This document shows, one piece after another, positions 26,458-36,114 of a stretch of DNA of 64,000 nt. Positions within the stretch are counted from its first letter, which is position 1. Each line of letters begins with the position of its first letter. This DNA is from Pseudomonas cuatrocienegasensis (GTDB taxonomy: Bacteria; Pseudomonadota; Gammaproteobacteria; Pseudomonadales; Pseudomonadaceae). The notes under the pieces were generated by a model. That model searched no databases and had not been told where the DNA came from. It saw only the letters and a program-made list of their open reading frames with translations. A program made the position numbers and the translations under genes. The DNA lies in NCBI RefSeq assembly GCF_900110925.1, contig NZ_FOFP01000005.1, positions 271,866 to 335,865 of the forward strand, read 5' to 3'.

Positions 26458-29400
26458 ATGCCCCTGCATCCGCGTGACCGCCGCTTCCCCCTGCATGTCC
26501 ATATCAGCGTGCTGTTCACGCTCCTGCTATTGGTCACGGGTGTGGTGTTGGGCCTGTTCAACTACCGCCAGACCACCCAGATCATCTTCTCCAGCAGCGC
26601 CACGCTGTTCGAGCGCATCCGCCATGATGTGGAGAAGGACCTCGAGCTGACTTACCAGCCCATTCGCCACCTGCTCAGTATTCTGGCCCTGCATGAAGCC
26701 ACCCAGGGCAGCGACCTGGAGCAACGCCTCAAGATGCTCCCCCCCATGGTCCAGGCCCTACGCGACAACCCGCGCCTGGCCTCGCTGTACCTGGGCTACG
26801 AAAATGGTGATTTCTTCATGGTCCGGCCCCTGCGCAGCGATAGGCTCAAGGCGCGCTTCGACGCCCCCAACCAGGCCGCCTATCAGGTGTGGTCGATCGA
26901 GCGCAGTGCGGCCAGCCTGGACGCCAACTACCTGTTCTATGACGGCTCGCTGAACCTGATCAGCCGTCGCCAGCGCCTGAATGAAGACTACGACCCGCGC
27001 AGCCGTGACTGGTACAGGCTGGCCCGCGGTGATGGCGGGCAGATCACCACGGCGCCCTATGTCTTCTTCTCCACTGCCGAGGTGGGCACCACGCTGGCCA
27101 GGCGCGCCGGGCTGACGACCGTCATGGGCGCCGACCTGACCCTGGCGGACCTCTCCGCGACCCTGGCTCGTCATCAGATCACGCCCAGCAGCGAGGTGAT
27201 GCTCTACGATCCATCGGGCCATGTGATTGCCCACCCGGACAGCAGTCGCCTACTGGCTGATGATGGCGCTCACCTGGCGTCAGTTCGTGAACTGAGCCCA
27301 ACCCTGGCCGCCCTACTCGATACCCAGCCTGAGCAAAGCGATGGCGCATTCGAGCTCGATCAGCGCCGCTGGGTCGTGGCTCGGCGCCACTTGCGTGAGG
27401 GCGGCCCCCAGGGGCTGGAGCTGGCGCTGCTGGTGCCCGAAGACGAACTGCTCGCCGAGGCTTACCGCATCCGCTGGCAAGGCGCGCTGGTGACCCTGAC
27501 CACCCTGCTGCTGTGCTTGCCACTGGGCTGGCTGACCTCACGGCTGATCGTCAAACCGCTGCGCGCCCTGGTGCTGGAAGCCGAAGCGATTCGCCGCTTC
27601 GACTTCGACTACCCCACCAGCGGCGGCTCGCCGGTGCTGGAAGTCGATCAACTGGCGGTGTCCATGACGCGCATGAAAGAGACCATCGCCAGCTTTCTCG
27701 ACATTGCCGCCAGCCTCTCCGCCGAGACTCGCTTCGACGCCCTGCTACAGCGCGTACTGCAGGAAACCATCGGCATTGGCGGCGCCCACGGCGGCCTGCT
27801 GTACCTGATCGACGAAGAAAGCGGCCGCCTGGAGCTGCATGGCGTATTCCTTCAGGGACAGGCACAGCCCCTGGAAAGCAGCGGCCTGCATAATTACGAA
27901 CGTGACGACCCCAGCCTGCCAGACTGGTTGCGCGGGCCGGCTAACGGTGGTGCCAGCAGCGTGGCATCGATCGGTTTCGATCAGGCCGGCGATTACCGCA
28001 AACTGCTGCAAAGTCTCGACAGCCCGCGTGTCCACCTCGTCGCCACCGGCCTGCACAACCGACGTGGTGAAACGGTTGGCGTGCAAGTGCTGATGCACTG
28101 CGACAGCGGTGAGGAAACCGACCTGATCATGCAGCGCCCCGAGCGCGTGGCGTTTATCGAAGCGGTATCCGGCGTCGCCGCGCTGTGCATCGAAAGCCAG
28201 CGCTTGCTGGAGCGCCAGCGCCAACTGCTCGATGCATTTATTCAGTTGATCGCAGGTGCCATCGACGCCAAAAGCCCCTACACCGGTGGGCACTGCCAGC
28301 GGGTCCCGGAAGTGACCTTGATGCTCGCCGAAGCAGCCGCTACCAGCGACGAGCCGGCGTTCCGCGACTATCGCCCCAGCGACGAGGACTGGGAAGCACT
28401 GCGCATCGCGGCCTGGCTGCACGACTGCGGCAAGGTCACCACACCCGAGTACGTGGTCGACAAGGCCACCAAACTGGAAACCCTGTACGACCGCATTCAC
28501 GAAATACGCATGCGCTTCGAGGTGCTCAAGTGCACCGCCTGGATCGACTACTGGCGTGGCTGTGCAGGCGGCGGTGACGCCGTTGCTCTGGGCAAGACCC
28601 GCGACACCCAACTGGCCACGCTGGATGAGGAATTCGCCTTTGTCGCGCGCAGCAACCTCGGCGCCGAAGCCATGGCCGACGCCGACCTCGAACGCTTGCA
28701 GCACATTGCCCAGCGCACCTGGATGCGTACCCTGGATGACCGCCTTGGTGTGTCCTGGGAGGAACAGCAGCGCCAGGCTGCCTTACCGCCCGCCAGCCTG
28801 CCGGTCGAGGAAGCGCTACTGGCCGATAAGCCCGTACACCTGATCGCGCGGCCGAGCAGCGAGCTGATCGCCGAAGACAACCCCTGGGGCTTCAAGCTCG
28901 AAGTGCCGCTGCACAAGTTCAACCGTGGCGAATTGCACAACCTGAGCATCACCCGAGGCACCTTGACGGCCGAGGAGCGCTACATCATCAATCACCACAT
29001 CGTGCAGACCATCCTGATGCTCAGCCACCTGCCCTTCCCCGCGCACCTGCGGCAAGTCGCCGAGATTGCCGGCGGGCACCACGAGAAGATGGATGGCAGT
29101 GGCTACCCGAAAGGCCTGACCCGCGAGCAGATGAGTCTGCCGGCCCGGATGATGGCCATCGCCGACATCTTCGAGGCACTCACCGCCGCGGACCGCCCCT
29201 ACAAAAAGGGCAAACACCTGTCCGAATCGCTGGGCATCATGGCGGGCATGTGCCGCACCGGTCATATCGATCCACCGCTGTTCGGGCTTTTCGTGCGCGC
29301 AGGGATATACCGACGCTATGCCGAACGCTTTATGCGCCGTGAGCAAATCGATGAGGTGGATGAGGGAGCAATACTGGAAAAGGCGGGGGTAACGGAGTAA
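26458..29400 (+). CDS. Transmembrane Cache-HAMP-GAF-HD-GYP sensor phosphodiesterase
   Basis: A 980-residue signalling protein. TM1 (about 15-36), a periplasmic dCache-like sensor (about 40-335, with SRDWYRLA), TM2 (about 342-362, TLTTLLLCLPLGWLTSRL), HAMP (SRLIVKPLRALVLEAEAI), then a GAF domain (about 420-580). The C-terminal HD domain has H655-D656 (WLHDCGKV) and a GYP triad at 882-884 (HHEKMDGSGYPKGL), the marks of c-di-GMP-hydrolysing HD-GYP enzymes. The distance between HD and GYP is about 225 residues, far more than the usual 60-70, so an insertion of roughly 150 residues divides the domain. Monocistronic. Confidence 0.9.
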   Translation: MPLHPRDRRFPLHVHISVLFTLLLLVTGVVLGLFNYRQTTQIIFSSSATLFERIRHDVEKDLELTYQPIRHLLSILALHEATQGSDLEQRLKMLPPMVQALRDNPRLASLYLGYENGDFFMVRPLRSDRLKARFDAPNQAAYQVWSIERSAASLDANYLFYDGSLNLISRRQRLNEDYDPRSRDWYRLARGDGGQITTAPYVFFSTAEVGTTLARRAGLTTVMGADLTLADLSATLARHQITPSSEVMLYDPSGHVIAHPDSSRLLADDGAHLASVRELSPTLAALLDTQPEQSDGAFELDQRRWVVARRHLREGGPQGLELALLVPEDELLAEAYRIRWQGALVTLTTLLLCLPLGWLTSRLIVKPLRALVLEAEAIRRFDFDYPTSGGSPVLEVDQLAVSMTRMKETIASFLDIAASLSAETRFDALLQRVLQETIGIGGAHGGLLYLIDEESGRLELHGVFLQGQAQPLESSGLHNYERDDPSLPDWLRGPANGGASSVASIGFDQAGDYRKLLQSLDSPRVHLVATGLHNRRGETVGVQVLMHCDSGEETDLIMQRPERVAFIEAVSGVAALCIESQRLLERQRQLLDAFIQLIAGAIDAKSPYTGGHCQRVPEVTLMLAEAAATSDEPAFRDYRPSDEDWEALRIAAWLHDCGKVTTPEYVVDKATKLETLYDRIHEIRMRFEVLKCTAWIDYWRGCAGGGDAVALGKTRDTQLATLDEEFAFVARSNLGAEAMADADLERLQHIAQRTWMRTLDDRLGVSWEEQQRQAALPPASLPVEEALLADKPVHLIARPSSELIAEDNPWGFKLEVPLHKFNRGELHNLSITRGTLTAEERYIINHHIVQTILMLSHLPFPAHLRQVAEIAGGHHEKMDGSGYPKGLTREQMSLPARMMAIADIFEALTAADRPYKKGKHLSESLGIMAGMCRTGHIDPPLFGLFVRAGIYRRYAERFMRREQIDEVDEGAILEKAGVTE

Positions 29401-29460
29401 TGCGTGGGATATAACGGCGCCTCTCGGACCTGCAGGGCGCAGGTCCGAGAGGCATCAGGC

Positions 29461-29802
29461 TTAAGCCTGATTGATCTCGTTTTCCGGGTACCAGACGTCG
29501 AGCAGCGGGCTGACGGTGTAGTCAACCAGCTCGTCACGGCCCTTGAGCCAGGCATCGACCGCAGCGCGTTGCTCTTCGCTGACCGAGCCACGCTTGCTCA
29601 GGCACACCAGACCGAAGTCATCGCCGCCCACATAGCCCAGACCGTTGGCGGTCATGGCGTCACGCAGGAACTGCTCGAGGAAGGCATCGATGGCCTCATC
29701 GCTCAAGCCTTCCTTGAAGTTCAGGTTCAACTCAAAACCCAACTCCTGGAATTCATCCACGCAGAGTTTCTTGCGCAGACGACGGGAACGGTTGGTAGCC
29801 AT
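29461..29802 (-). CDS. yggL: YggL family protein (DUF469)
   Basis: A 113-residue soluble protein matching YggL/DUF469: basic start MATNRSRRLRKKL, CVDEFQELGF core, and C-terminal DYTVSPLLDVWYP. E. coli YggL associates with the 50S ribosomal subunit; the precise role is not established. The start is the ATG with family alignment and a downstream AGGAT-type ribosome site; the frame is open upstream. Divergent from dacB. Confidence 0.92.
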   Translation of the reverse strand: MATNRSRRLRKKLCVDEFQELGFELNLNFKEGLSDEAIDAFLEQFLRDAMTANGLGYVGGDDFGLVCLSKRGSVSEEQRAAVDAWLKGRDELVDYTVSPLLDVWYPENEINQA

Positions 29803-29979
29803 TGGAACAATCCTCACAGGTGATAAGCCGGCTACTTTAACAGCTTGCCTGCGCGCATGCCCGCCTGACGTGCAACGGATTGTCGCCACCTGCGCTTCGT
29901 CGCAGCCTGGTGCGCGCGGCAAAGCGGCTTGGGGCATAATGCGCGGCACCTTCCCGAACCGCAGTGGGACTCTTTATCC

Positions 29980-31461
29980 ATGCCTTTTATCGTTACTCGC
30001 CAGGGCGTCCATTCCCTGATCACCGGCCTGTGCCATATCACCCTCACCAGCCTGCTCATCGCCCTGCCCGCCCAGGCGGCGGTGAAGAACACCCTGCCGC
30101 CCAGCGTGCAGAAGGCCCTGCAAACCAACAAGATCAGTACCCAGTCGATGTCTCTGGTCACCCTGCCGCTGACCGGCCCAGGGGCCAGCACCTATTTCAA
30201 CGCCGATGTCTCGGTCAACCCGGCTTCAACCATGAAACTGGTGACCACCTATGCAGCGCTCGAACTGCTTGGCCCGACCTACCAGTGGAAGACCGAGTTC
30301 TACACCGACGGTCCACTCAAGGACGGCGTGCTCAACGGCAACCTCTACCTCAAGGGCGGCGGTGACCCCAAGCTGAATATGGAAAAGCTCTGGCTGCTGC
30401 TGCGCGACCTGCGCGCCAACGGCGTGCGCCAGGTTACCGGTGATCTGGTGCTCGACCGGAGTCATTTCCTGCAGCCGGAGCTGCCGGTATTCAACGACGA
30501 TGGCGGCGATGCCAACAAACCCTACTTGGTGAGCCCAGACTCGCTGCTGGTCAACCTCAAGTCCTTGCGCTTTATCGCCCGCGCCGAGAACGGCAAGGTC
30601 CACATCGCCGCCGAGCCGCCAATCGCCGAAGTCAAAATCGACAACAAGGTCAAACTGTTACCGGCCGCCAAGTGCACCGGTTGGCCAGATGTGCGCTACA
30701 ACCCGGTAAGCGAATTCGACGGTGTCAACGTGATCGTCACCGGCCAGCTCGCCGAAGGCTGCAGCGCCCAGACCTACCTGGCCCTGCTCGACCACCCGGG
30801 CTACGCCGCTGGCGCCATCCGCGCCATCTGGCAGGAATTGGGCGGTAGCATCCTGGGCCAAACCCGCAGTGCCAGCGTGCCAGATGACGCACGCCTGCTG
30901 GCACGCAGCTTCTCCCCGGACCTGGTGGAGATCATCCGCGACATCAACAAGTACAGTAACAACACCATGGCTCGGCAGTTGCTGCTAAGCATCGGCGCGA
31001 AGTTTCGCAACGAGGCCGATGGCGACGATGCCAAGGCCGCACAACGGGTGATCCGCGATTGGCTGGCGCGCAAGGGCATTACCGCGCCGCAACTGGTGAT
31101 CGAAAACGGCTCGGGCCTGTCGCGTGATGAGCGCATCAGTGCCCGGGAAATGGCCAAGATTCTCCAGGCCGCCTGGCAGAGTCCCTACGCCGCCGAGTTC
31201 ATCAGCTCAATGCCGCTGGTGGCCATGGACGGCACCATGCGCCGGCGCCTGCGCAACTCGGCGCTGGTGGGCCAGGCGCACATCAAGACCGGCACCTTGA
31301 ACAACGTCCGCGCCATCGCCGGCTTCAGCCGCGACAACAACGGCAACAGCTGGGCCGTGGTGGCGATCCTCAACGATCCCAAGCCCTGGGGCGCCTCATC
31401 GATCCTCGACCAGGTGCTGATTGACCTGTACCGCCAACCCCAGGCAGCGCCCAAACGCTGA
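29980..31461 (+). CDS. dacB: D-alanyl-D-alanine carboxypeptidase/endopeptidase PBP4
   Basis: A 493-residue periplasmic class C penicillin-binding protein (peptidase S13). Signal peptide ends near ALPAQA (residue 33). Active-site motifs: S83-T-M-K86 (SxxK), SNN in KYSNNTMARQ, and KTG in HIKTGTLNNVRAI. The large insertion between SxxK and SxN (about 95-330, with GGGDPKL) is typical of PBP4. It trims or cuts peptidoglycan cross-links, and in P. aeruginosa loss of dacB triggers AmpC-mediated beta-lactam resistance via CreBC. Followed by a strong terminator. Confidence 0.96.
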   Translation: MPFIVTRQGVHSLITGLCHITLTSLLIALPAQAAVKNTLPPSVQKALQTNKISTQSMSLVTLPLTGPGASTYFNADVSVNPASTMKLVTTYAALELLGPTYQWKTEFYTDGPLKDGVLNGNLYLKGGGDPKLNMEKLWLLLRDLRANGVRQVTGDLVLDRSHFLQPELPVFNDDGGDANKPYLVSPDSLLVNLKSLRFIARAENGKVHIAAEPPIAEVKIDNKVKLLPAAKCTGWPDVRYNPVSEFDGVNVIVTGQLAEGCSAQTYLALLDHPGYAAGAIRAIWQELGGSILGQTRSASVPDDARLLARSFSPDLVEIIRDINKYSNNTMARQLLLSIGAKFRNEADGDDAKAAQRVIRDWLARKGITAPQLVIENGSGLSRDERISAREMAKILQAAWQSPYAAEFISSMPLVAMDGTMRRRLRNSALVGQAHIKTGTLNNVRAIAGFSRDNNGNSWAVVAILNDPKPWGASSILDQVLIDLYRQPQAAPKR

Positions 31462-31470
31462 TACAACGAA

Positions 31471-31499
31471 AAACGCCCCGCGATTGCGGGGCGTTTTTT
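31471..31499. terminator. Terminator after dacB
   Basis: Stem AAACGCCCCGC / GCGGGGCGTTT, loop GATT, flanked by A-rich and T-rich runs. It is placed to stop dacB and is symmetrical enough to stop rlmL read-through as well. Confidence 0.93.
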
Positions 31500-31505
31500 A
31501 TGGCC

Positions 31506-31617
31506 ATGCCCCAATTGAATGTTGCATGGGCAGCTTGGGCCGAGCGGCAAGCTGTGTAGGGTGCGCCGCGCGCACCAGGGTTCTGCAGGCTGCGCCGGTG
31601 CGCACGGCGCACCCTAC
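31506..31617 (+). repeat. Dispersed palindromic repeat, family A, copy 2
   Basis: A 62-base palindrome (31556-31617, GTAGGG ... CCCTAC) preceded at 31506-31525 by ATGCCCCAATTGAATGTTGC. Both parts recur in inverse orientation at 2418-2509 with one mismatch in the 20-base part. The spacer between the parts is 30 bases here and 10 there, so the two are related but not identical transposition products. Confidence 0.85.
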
Positions 31618-31638
31618 GGCTCGACTGTCATGGGTTTA

Positions 31639-33906
31639 TTACTGCGCCTGCAAACGCCAGGCGCGGTGGATCTTCGGGTTGCGGGCGTAGTCAGGGTCCA
31701 GGGTCTGGGCGCTGATCTCCTCCACCGCATAGCGCTGCAGCACGTCCGCCTCGAGCTGGAACTTGCGGAAGTTGTTGGAGAAGTACAGCACGCCACCCGG
31801 CGCCAGCCGCGCCATGGCCAGGTCGAGCAGGCGTACGTGATCGCGCTGCACATCGAACACGCCCTCCATGCGCTTGGAGTTGGAGAAGGTCGGCGGGTCG
31901 ATAAAGATCAGGTCGTACTCGCCGCTGTCGGCTTCCAGCCAGGCCATCACATCGCCCTGCTCCAGGCGGTTCTTGTCGGAGAAACCATTGAGTGAGAGGT
32001 TGCGCCGCGCCCAGTCCAGGTAGGTCTTCGACAGGTCGACGCTGGTGGTGTTGCGCGCCCCACCCTTGGCCGCATGCACGGTGGCCGTGGCGGTGTAGCA
32101 GAACAGGTTGAGAAAGCGCTTGCCGGCGGCCTCACGCTGAATGCGCAGGCGCATCGCGCGGTGGTCGAGGAACAGCCCGGTGTCCAGGTAATCGGTCAGG
32201 TTGACCAACAACTTGACGCCGCCCTCACTGACCTCCATGAACTGGCCCTGGGTGCTCTGGCGCTGGTACTGCTTGGTGCCAGCCTGGCGCTCGCGGCGCT
32301 TGATCACCACCTTGCTCTTGTCGATACCAAGCGCCTGGGGCAGCGCGGCCAGGGCATCGAACAGGCGTGCCTGGGCCTTTTCCGGATCGATGGACTTAGG
32401 CGCGGCGTATTCCTGCACATGCACCCAGTCGTGGTACAGATCCACTGCCAGGGCGTATTCCGGCATGTCGGCGTCATACACGCGGTAGCAGGTGATGCCT
32501 TCGCGCTTGGCCCACTTGCCCAACTGCTTGAGGTTCTTTTGCAGGCGGTTGGCGAACATTTGTCCGCCTTCGCTGAGGCGCGCCAGCTCCACCACCGGCG
32601 AGGTGACCGGCGCAGGTTTGATCGGATTGCCGTTCTTGTTCAGCTTCGGCGCTTCAACCACTTCTTCAGGCTGAGCACTGGCCAGCTCGCGCTCGACCTG
32701 GCGCTGCGCCGGAGTACGCCGCTCGCCGGTAACGAACTGATCCGGCAGCACCTTGATCAGCAACAGCTTGCACGGCAAGGCACCGTTCCAGAAGGCGTAT
32801 TGCTTGTGGCTGCGAATGCCCATGCGCTTGCCCAGGTCAGGGGCGCCGGTGAACACCGCGGCCTCCCAGCCCATGCACGCCTGGCGCAGACGCTCACCCA
32901 GGTTCTGGTAGAGGTACAGCAGGCTGGCTTCGTCACCCAGACGCTCGCCATAGGGTGGGTTACAGATCACCAGGCCTTTCTGGTTCTGGTCCGGGCGCGG
33001 TTCAAAGGTGGCCACCTCGCCCTGGTACACCTTGACCCAGTCACCCATGCCAGCGCGCTCGATGTTATTGCGCGCCGGCTGGATCAGTCGCGGGTCGGCT
33101 TCATAGCCGCGAATCCACAACGGTGGCTTGGCCATACCCGCGGCGGCGCGCTGCTCAGCCTCGGCATGCAGGCGGCTCCAGATGGCCGGCACATGCCCCA
33201 GCCACTGGCTGAACCCCCACTGCTGGCGAGTCATGTTCGGCGCCACATCGGCGGCAATCATCGCCGCCTCGACCAGGAAGGTGCCCACCCCACACATCGG
33301 GTCGGCCAGGGCGCCGCCCTCGGCGGCAATGCGCGGCCAGCCGGCACGAATCAGCACGGCGGCGGCGAGGTTTTCCTTGAGCGGCGCAGCGCCCTGCTGC
33401 AGGCGGTAGCCGCGCTGGTGCAGGCTGTGGCCGGAGAGGTCGAGCGACAGAATCGCTTCGCCGCGGTCCAGGCGCAGGTGCACACGCATATCGGGGTTGA
33501 GCTTGTCCACCGAAGGCCGTGTGCCGTCGGCCTGGCGCAGCTTGTCGACAATCGCATCCTTGACCTTGAGCGCGCCGAAGTGGGTGTTGTCGATGCCCGA
33601 ACCATTACCACTGAACTCCACCGCCAGGCTGCCCGCCGGGTCCAGGTGCTCGAACCAGTCCACCTCCAGCACGCCCTCGTACAGGCTCTCGGCATCGCGC
33701 ACCGGGAAGCGCGCCAGCACCAGCAACACGCGGTTGGCCAGGCGTGACCACAGGCACAACCGGTAGGCGGTCTCCAGCGAGCCCAACCCGCGAATCGCCG
33801 AGGTGTGCTCGCGGGCCTCTTCCAACCCAAGCTGGCCGGCCTCTTCAAGCAGCAGACCCTCCAGGCCTTTGGGACAGGTGAGGAAGAGTTCGTGACGATC
33901 CGACAT
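31639..33906 (-). CDS. rlmL: Bifunctional 23S rRNA methyltransferase RlmL/RlmK
   Basis: A 755-residue fusion of two SAM methyltransferases acting on 23S rRNA: the N-terminal RlmL makes m2G2445 and the C-terminal RlmK makes m7G2069 (E. coli numbering). Order: THUMP domain (about 40-155), RlmL domain with DPMCGVGTFLVEAA and catalytic NPPYGERLGDE near 315, an acidic/Pro linker, then the RlmK domain with FLNLFCYTATATVHAA and FIDPPTFSNSKRM. Monocistronic and divergent from rmf. The 420-base gap 33907-34327 holds the promoters and nothing else I can name. Confidence 0.97.
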   Translation of the reverse strand: MSDRHELFLTCPKGLEGLLLEEAGQLGLEEAREHTSAIRGLGSLETAYRLCLWSRLANRVLLVLARFPVRDAESLYEGVLEVDWFEHLDPAGSLAVEFSGNGSGIDNTHFGALKVKDAIVDKLRQADGTRPSVDKLNPDMRVHLRLDRGEAILSLDLSGHSLHQRGYRLQQGAAPLKENLAAAVLIRAGWPRIAAEGGALADPMCGVGTFLVEAAMIAADVAPNMTRQQWGFSQWLGHVPAIWSRLHAEAEQRAAAGMAKPPLWIRGYEADPRLIQPARNNIERAGMGDWVKVYQGEVATFEPRPDQNQKGLVICNPPYGERLGDEASLLYLYQNLGERLRQACMGWEAAVFTGAPDLGKRMGIRSHKQYAFWNGALPCKLLLIKVLPDQFVTGERRTPAQRQVERELASAQPEEVVEAPKLNKNGNPIKPAPVTSPVVELARLSEGGQMFANRLQKNLKQLGKWAKREGITCYRVYDADMPEYALAVDLYHDWVHVQEYAAPKSIDPEKAQARLFDALAALPQALGIDKSKVVIKRRERQAGTKQYQRQSTQGQFMEVSEGGVKLLVNLTDYLDTGLFLDHRAMRLRIQREAAGKRFLNLFCYTATATVHAAKGGARNTTSVDLSKTYLDWARRNLSLNGFSDKNRLEQGDVMAWLEADSGEYDLIFIDPPTFSNSKRMEGVFDVQRDHVRLLDLAMARLAPGGVLYFSNNFRKFQLEADVLQRYAVEEISAQTLDPDYARNPKIHRAWRLQAQ

Positions 33907-34327
33907 TAGGTTATCCAGTGCTAAGCAAAAAGGGGCCGCCGTAGCGGACTACACAGCCAAAATAAGTGACGAAGCGTTGCAAAGCGACACTTCGTCGGAA
34001 TAAGTAACGCCTGCAATCACGAGCAATTCGCAATGGCAGTGTGCAAGCATGCAACCGGCAAACGCCCGGCCCACTAGCGCTCGCGGCAGCCCATCAGGGT
34101 TTCGCTCATGCCCCCTTATGGCTGTGGTCACAAAAGCATTACGTGCTTATGACAAAACGATCATTCACAGGGCTCTACGCATTCGATAGAAATCAACCCA
34201 GGTCATGGCTGCAACGGTCATGACACGGAGACCGCCACGCCGGCAGCGGGCTCCATCGGCAGACCTTCTGCCCGACCTCGCCGTGAGGTCACCAGGACAT
34301 AACAGTCAACATTGAGGGCTACACCCT
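33907..34327. other. Divergent region rlmL / rmf
   Basis: A 421-base gap. AT content is locally higher at 33950-34000 and 34130-34200. A long 5' leader before rmf (GC-rich, able to fold, about 34215-34300) is possible since rmf is growth-phase controlled, but I see no specific element. No ORF has a ribosome site. Confidence 0.45.
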
Positions 34328-34543
34328 ATGAGAAGACTTAAGCGTGATCCTTTGGAAAGAGCTTTTTTGCGCGGCTATCAATACGGCATCAACGGCAAAT
34401 CCCGCGAATTGTGTCCATTTACCCTCCAGTCTGTGCGGCAGGCCTGGTTGAACGGCTGGCGTGAAGGGCGCGGCGACAACTGGGACGGACTGACCGGCAC
34501 CGCTGGCATCCATCGACTCAACGAACTCCACGCGGTCGGCTGA
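34328..34543 (+). CDS. rmf: Ribosome modulation factor
   Basis: A 71-residue basic protein that dimerises 70S ribosomes into inactive 100S particles in stationary phase. The family pattern is clear: MRRLKRDPLERAFLRGYQYG, then QAWLNGWREGRGD near residue 45. Longer than E. coli Rmf (55) by a C-terminal tail (GTAGIHRLNELHAVG), as in other pseudomonads. GAGGG ribosome site; dedicated terminator at 34602. Confidence 0.95.
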   Translation: MRRLKRDPLERAFLRGYQYGINGKSRELCPFTLQSVRQAWLNGWREGRGDNWDGLTGTAGIHRLNELHAVG

Positions 34544-34601
34544 CACCCGCCCCAACGACTTCACCAAGCCCGCTCCCCCAGAGCGGCGGGCGCAAGCCCA
34601 G

Positions 34602-34626
34602 AGGGCTCCTTAGAGGAGCCCTTTTT
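34602..34626. terminator. Terminator between rmf and pyrD
   Basis: Stem AGGGCTCCT / AGGAGCCCT with loop TAG and TTTTT on the plus side. Convergent position suggests it serves rmf and perhaps pyrD. Confidence 0.9.
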
Positions 34627-34637
34627 ATTGCCTGCCG

Positions 34638-35669
34638 TTAAACACCTGCACGCGGCAAACCGGCAATGGCATCGACCGCCTGACGAATCAACGCCGGGCC
34701 CTTGTAAATAAACCCGGAATAAATCTGTACCAGGCTCGCGCCTGCGGCGATCTTCTCAGCCGCATGCCGACCTTCGGTAATCCCACCCACGGCAATGATC
34801 GGCAAACGCCCCGCCAACTCACCAGCCAACACCTGAACGATGTGCGTGCTCTTGTCGCGTACCGGTGCGCCCGACAGGCCACCCGCTTCGTCGCCCCACT
34901 CCAAGCCTTTGACACCGTCACGGCTAAGGGTGGTGTTGGTGGCGATAACCGCATCCATCCCCGCCTCGACCAGAGCACGGGCCACCTCAATGGTTTCCTC
35001 GTCGCTCATGTCCGGGGCAATCTTGATCGCCAGGGGCACACGCTTGCCGTGCAGCGCGGTGAGCGCCTCCTGGCGCTGACGCAAGGCGTCGAGCAGCTGG
35101 CGCAGCGAATCGCCGAACTGCAGGCTGCGCAGGCCCGGTGTATTCGGCGAGCTGACGTTGACCGTCACATAGCTGGCATGGGCGTAGACCTTGTCCAGGC
35201 ACAACAGGTAGTCATCGACTGCGCGCTCAACCGGGGTGTCAAAGTTCTTGCCGATGTTGATACCCAGCACACCGCGATAACGCGCCGCCTGCACACGCGC
35301 CAACAGGTGATCGACGCCCAGGTTGTTGAAGCCCATGCGATTGATGATCGCCTCGGCTTCGGGCAAACGAAACAGACGTGGTTTGGGGTTGCCCGGTTGC
35401 GGCCGTGGCGTGACGGTACCGATCTCGACGAAGCCGAAACCCAACTGAGCGAAACCGTCGATGGCGTCACCGTTCTTGTCCAACCCAGCCGCCAGCCCGA
35501 CCGGGTTGGCGAACTCCAGGCCCATGACCTGTACCGGCAGGCTGGCCGGCGTCTTGGTCAACACGCGATTGAGCCCCAAGCGGCCGCCCGCACCGATCAG
35601 GTCGATCGACAATTCGTGGGAGGTTTCCGGGGACAGTTTGAACAGCAGCTCGCGGGCCAGGTTGTACAT
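34638..35669 (-). CDS. pyrD: Dihydroorotate dehydrogenase (quinone), class 2
   Basis: A 343-residue membrane-associated FMN enzyme oxidising dihydroorotate to orotate with ubiquinone, fourth step of pyrimidine synthesis. The N-terminal amphipathic helices ([19 protein letters not shown]) bind the membrane. Then come [13 protein letters not shown] (substrate loop), [15 protein letters not shown] with the class 2 catalytic Ser, [14 protein letters not shown] and GGITEG with YSGFIYKGP for FMN phosphate. Length matches class 2 enzymes (336-343). Confidence 0.97.
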   Translation of the reverse strand: MYNLARELLFKLSPETSHELSIDLIGAGGRLGLNRVLTKTPASLPVQVMGLEFANPVGLAAGLDKNGDAIDGFAQLGFGFVEIGTVTPRPQPGNPKPRLFRLPEAEAIINRMGFNNLGVDHLLARVQAARYRGVLGINIGKNFDTPVERAVDDYLLCLDKVYAHASYVTVNVSSPNTPGLRSLQFGDSLRQLLDALRQRQEALTALHGKRVPLAIKIAPDMSDEETIEVARALVEAGMDAVIATNTTLSRDGVKGLEWGDEAGGLSGAPVRDKSTHIVQVLAGELAGRLPIIAVGGITEGRHAAEKIAAGASLVQIYSGFIYKGPALIRQAVDAIAGLPRAGV

Positions 35670-35752
35670 GGGCAGGCTTAGCTCGTGTAGGGATTAAATC
35701 GAAGCCGGCGATTATACAGCCCAGGTGCCCTTGCAGGCGAGGCGCGCCCGGC

Positions 35753-35977
35753 TCAGCGGTCCAGCCGACGCAGTTCGAGCAACTCGCCCTTGTCACTGAA
35801 TGTCAGTTCAAACGCGCCGTACACCCCCTCATGGGTGAGGTACGGACGGAAATGCCGCGCAGCAATACTGACACGACGACCGTCGCGCGAATGGGCCATA
35901 ATCCGCTCCGCGCGGCCCTCATAGACGGCAAGTAGACGCTCGGCAGGCAATGCAAGATCCAGGACGAGACTGGGCAT
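35753..35977 (-). CDS. DUF2835 family protein
   Basis: A 74-residue small protein matching DUF2835 (recalled): MPSLVLDLALPAERLLAVYEG, basic middle with AHSRDGRRVSIAARHFRPYL, and C-terminal GAFELTFSDKGELLELRRL. Predicted PilZ-like beta fold, though no PilZ RxxxR motif is visible. Function unknown. The frame is open 14 codons further upstream but the second Met fits the family better. Probably transcribed independently of pyrD (83-base gap). Confidence 0.8.
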   Translation of the reverse strand: MPSLVLDLALPAERLLAVYEGRAERIMAHSRDGRRVSIAARHFRPYLTHEGVYGAFELTFSDKGELLELRRLDR

Positions 35978-36114
35978 GGAGACACCGTACAAATGAATAA
36001 GATAAGTTTGCCACAGCAACGTCCCGGCCGATCAGCCGATTTGCCCGGCAAAGCCTGTGCAGGGGCCAAAGGGCTCTGCCACACTACGAGTACCTGTGGA
36101 ATTCGTAGTCGTTT

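Noticed and set aside
32074..33747. 557-codon plus-strand frame
   Set aside because: Antisense to rlmL.
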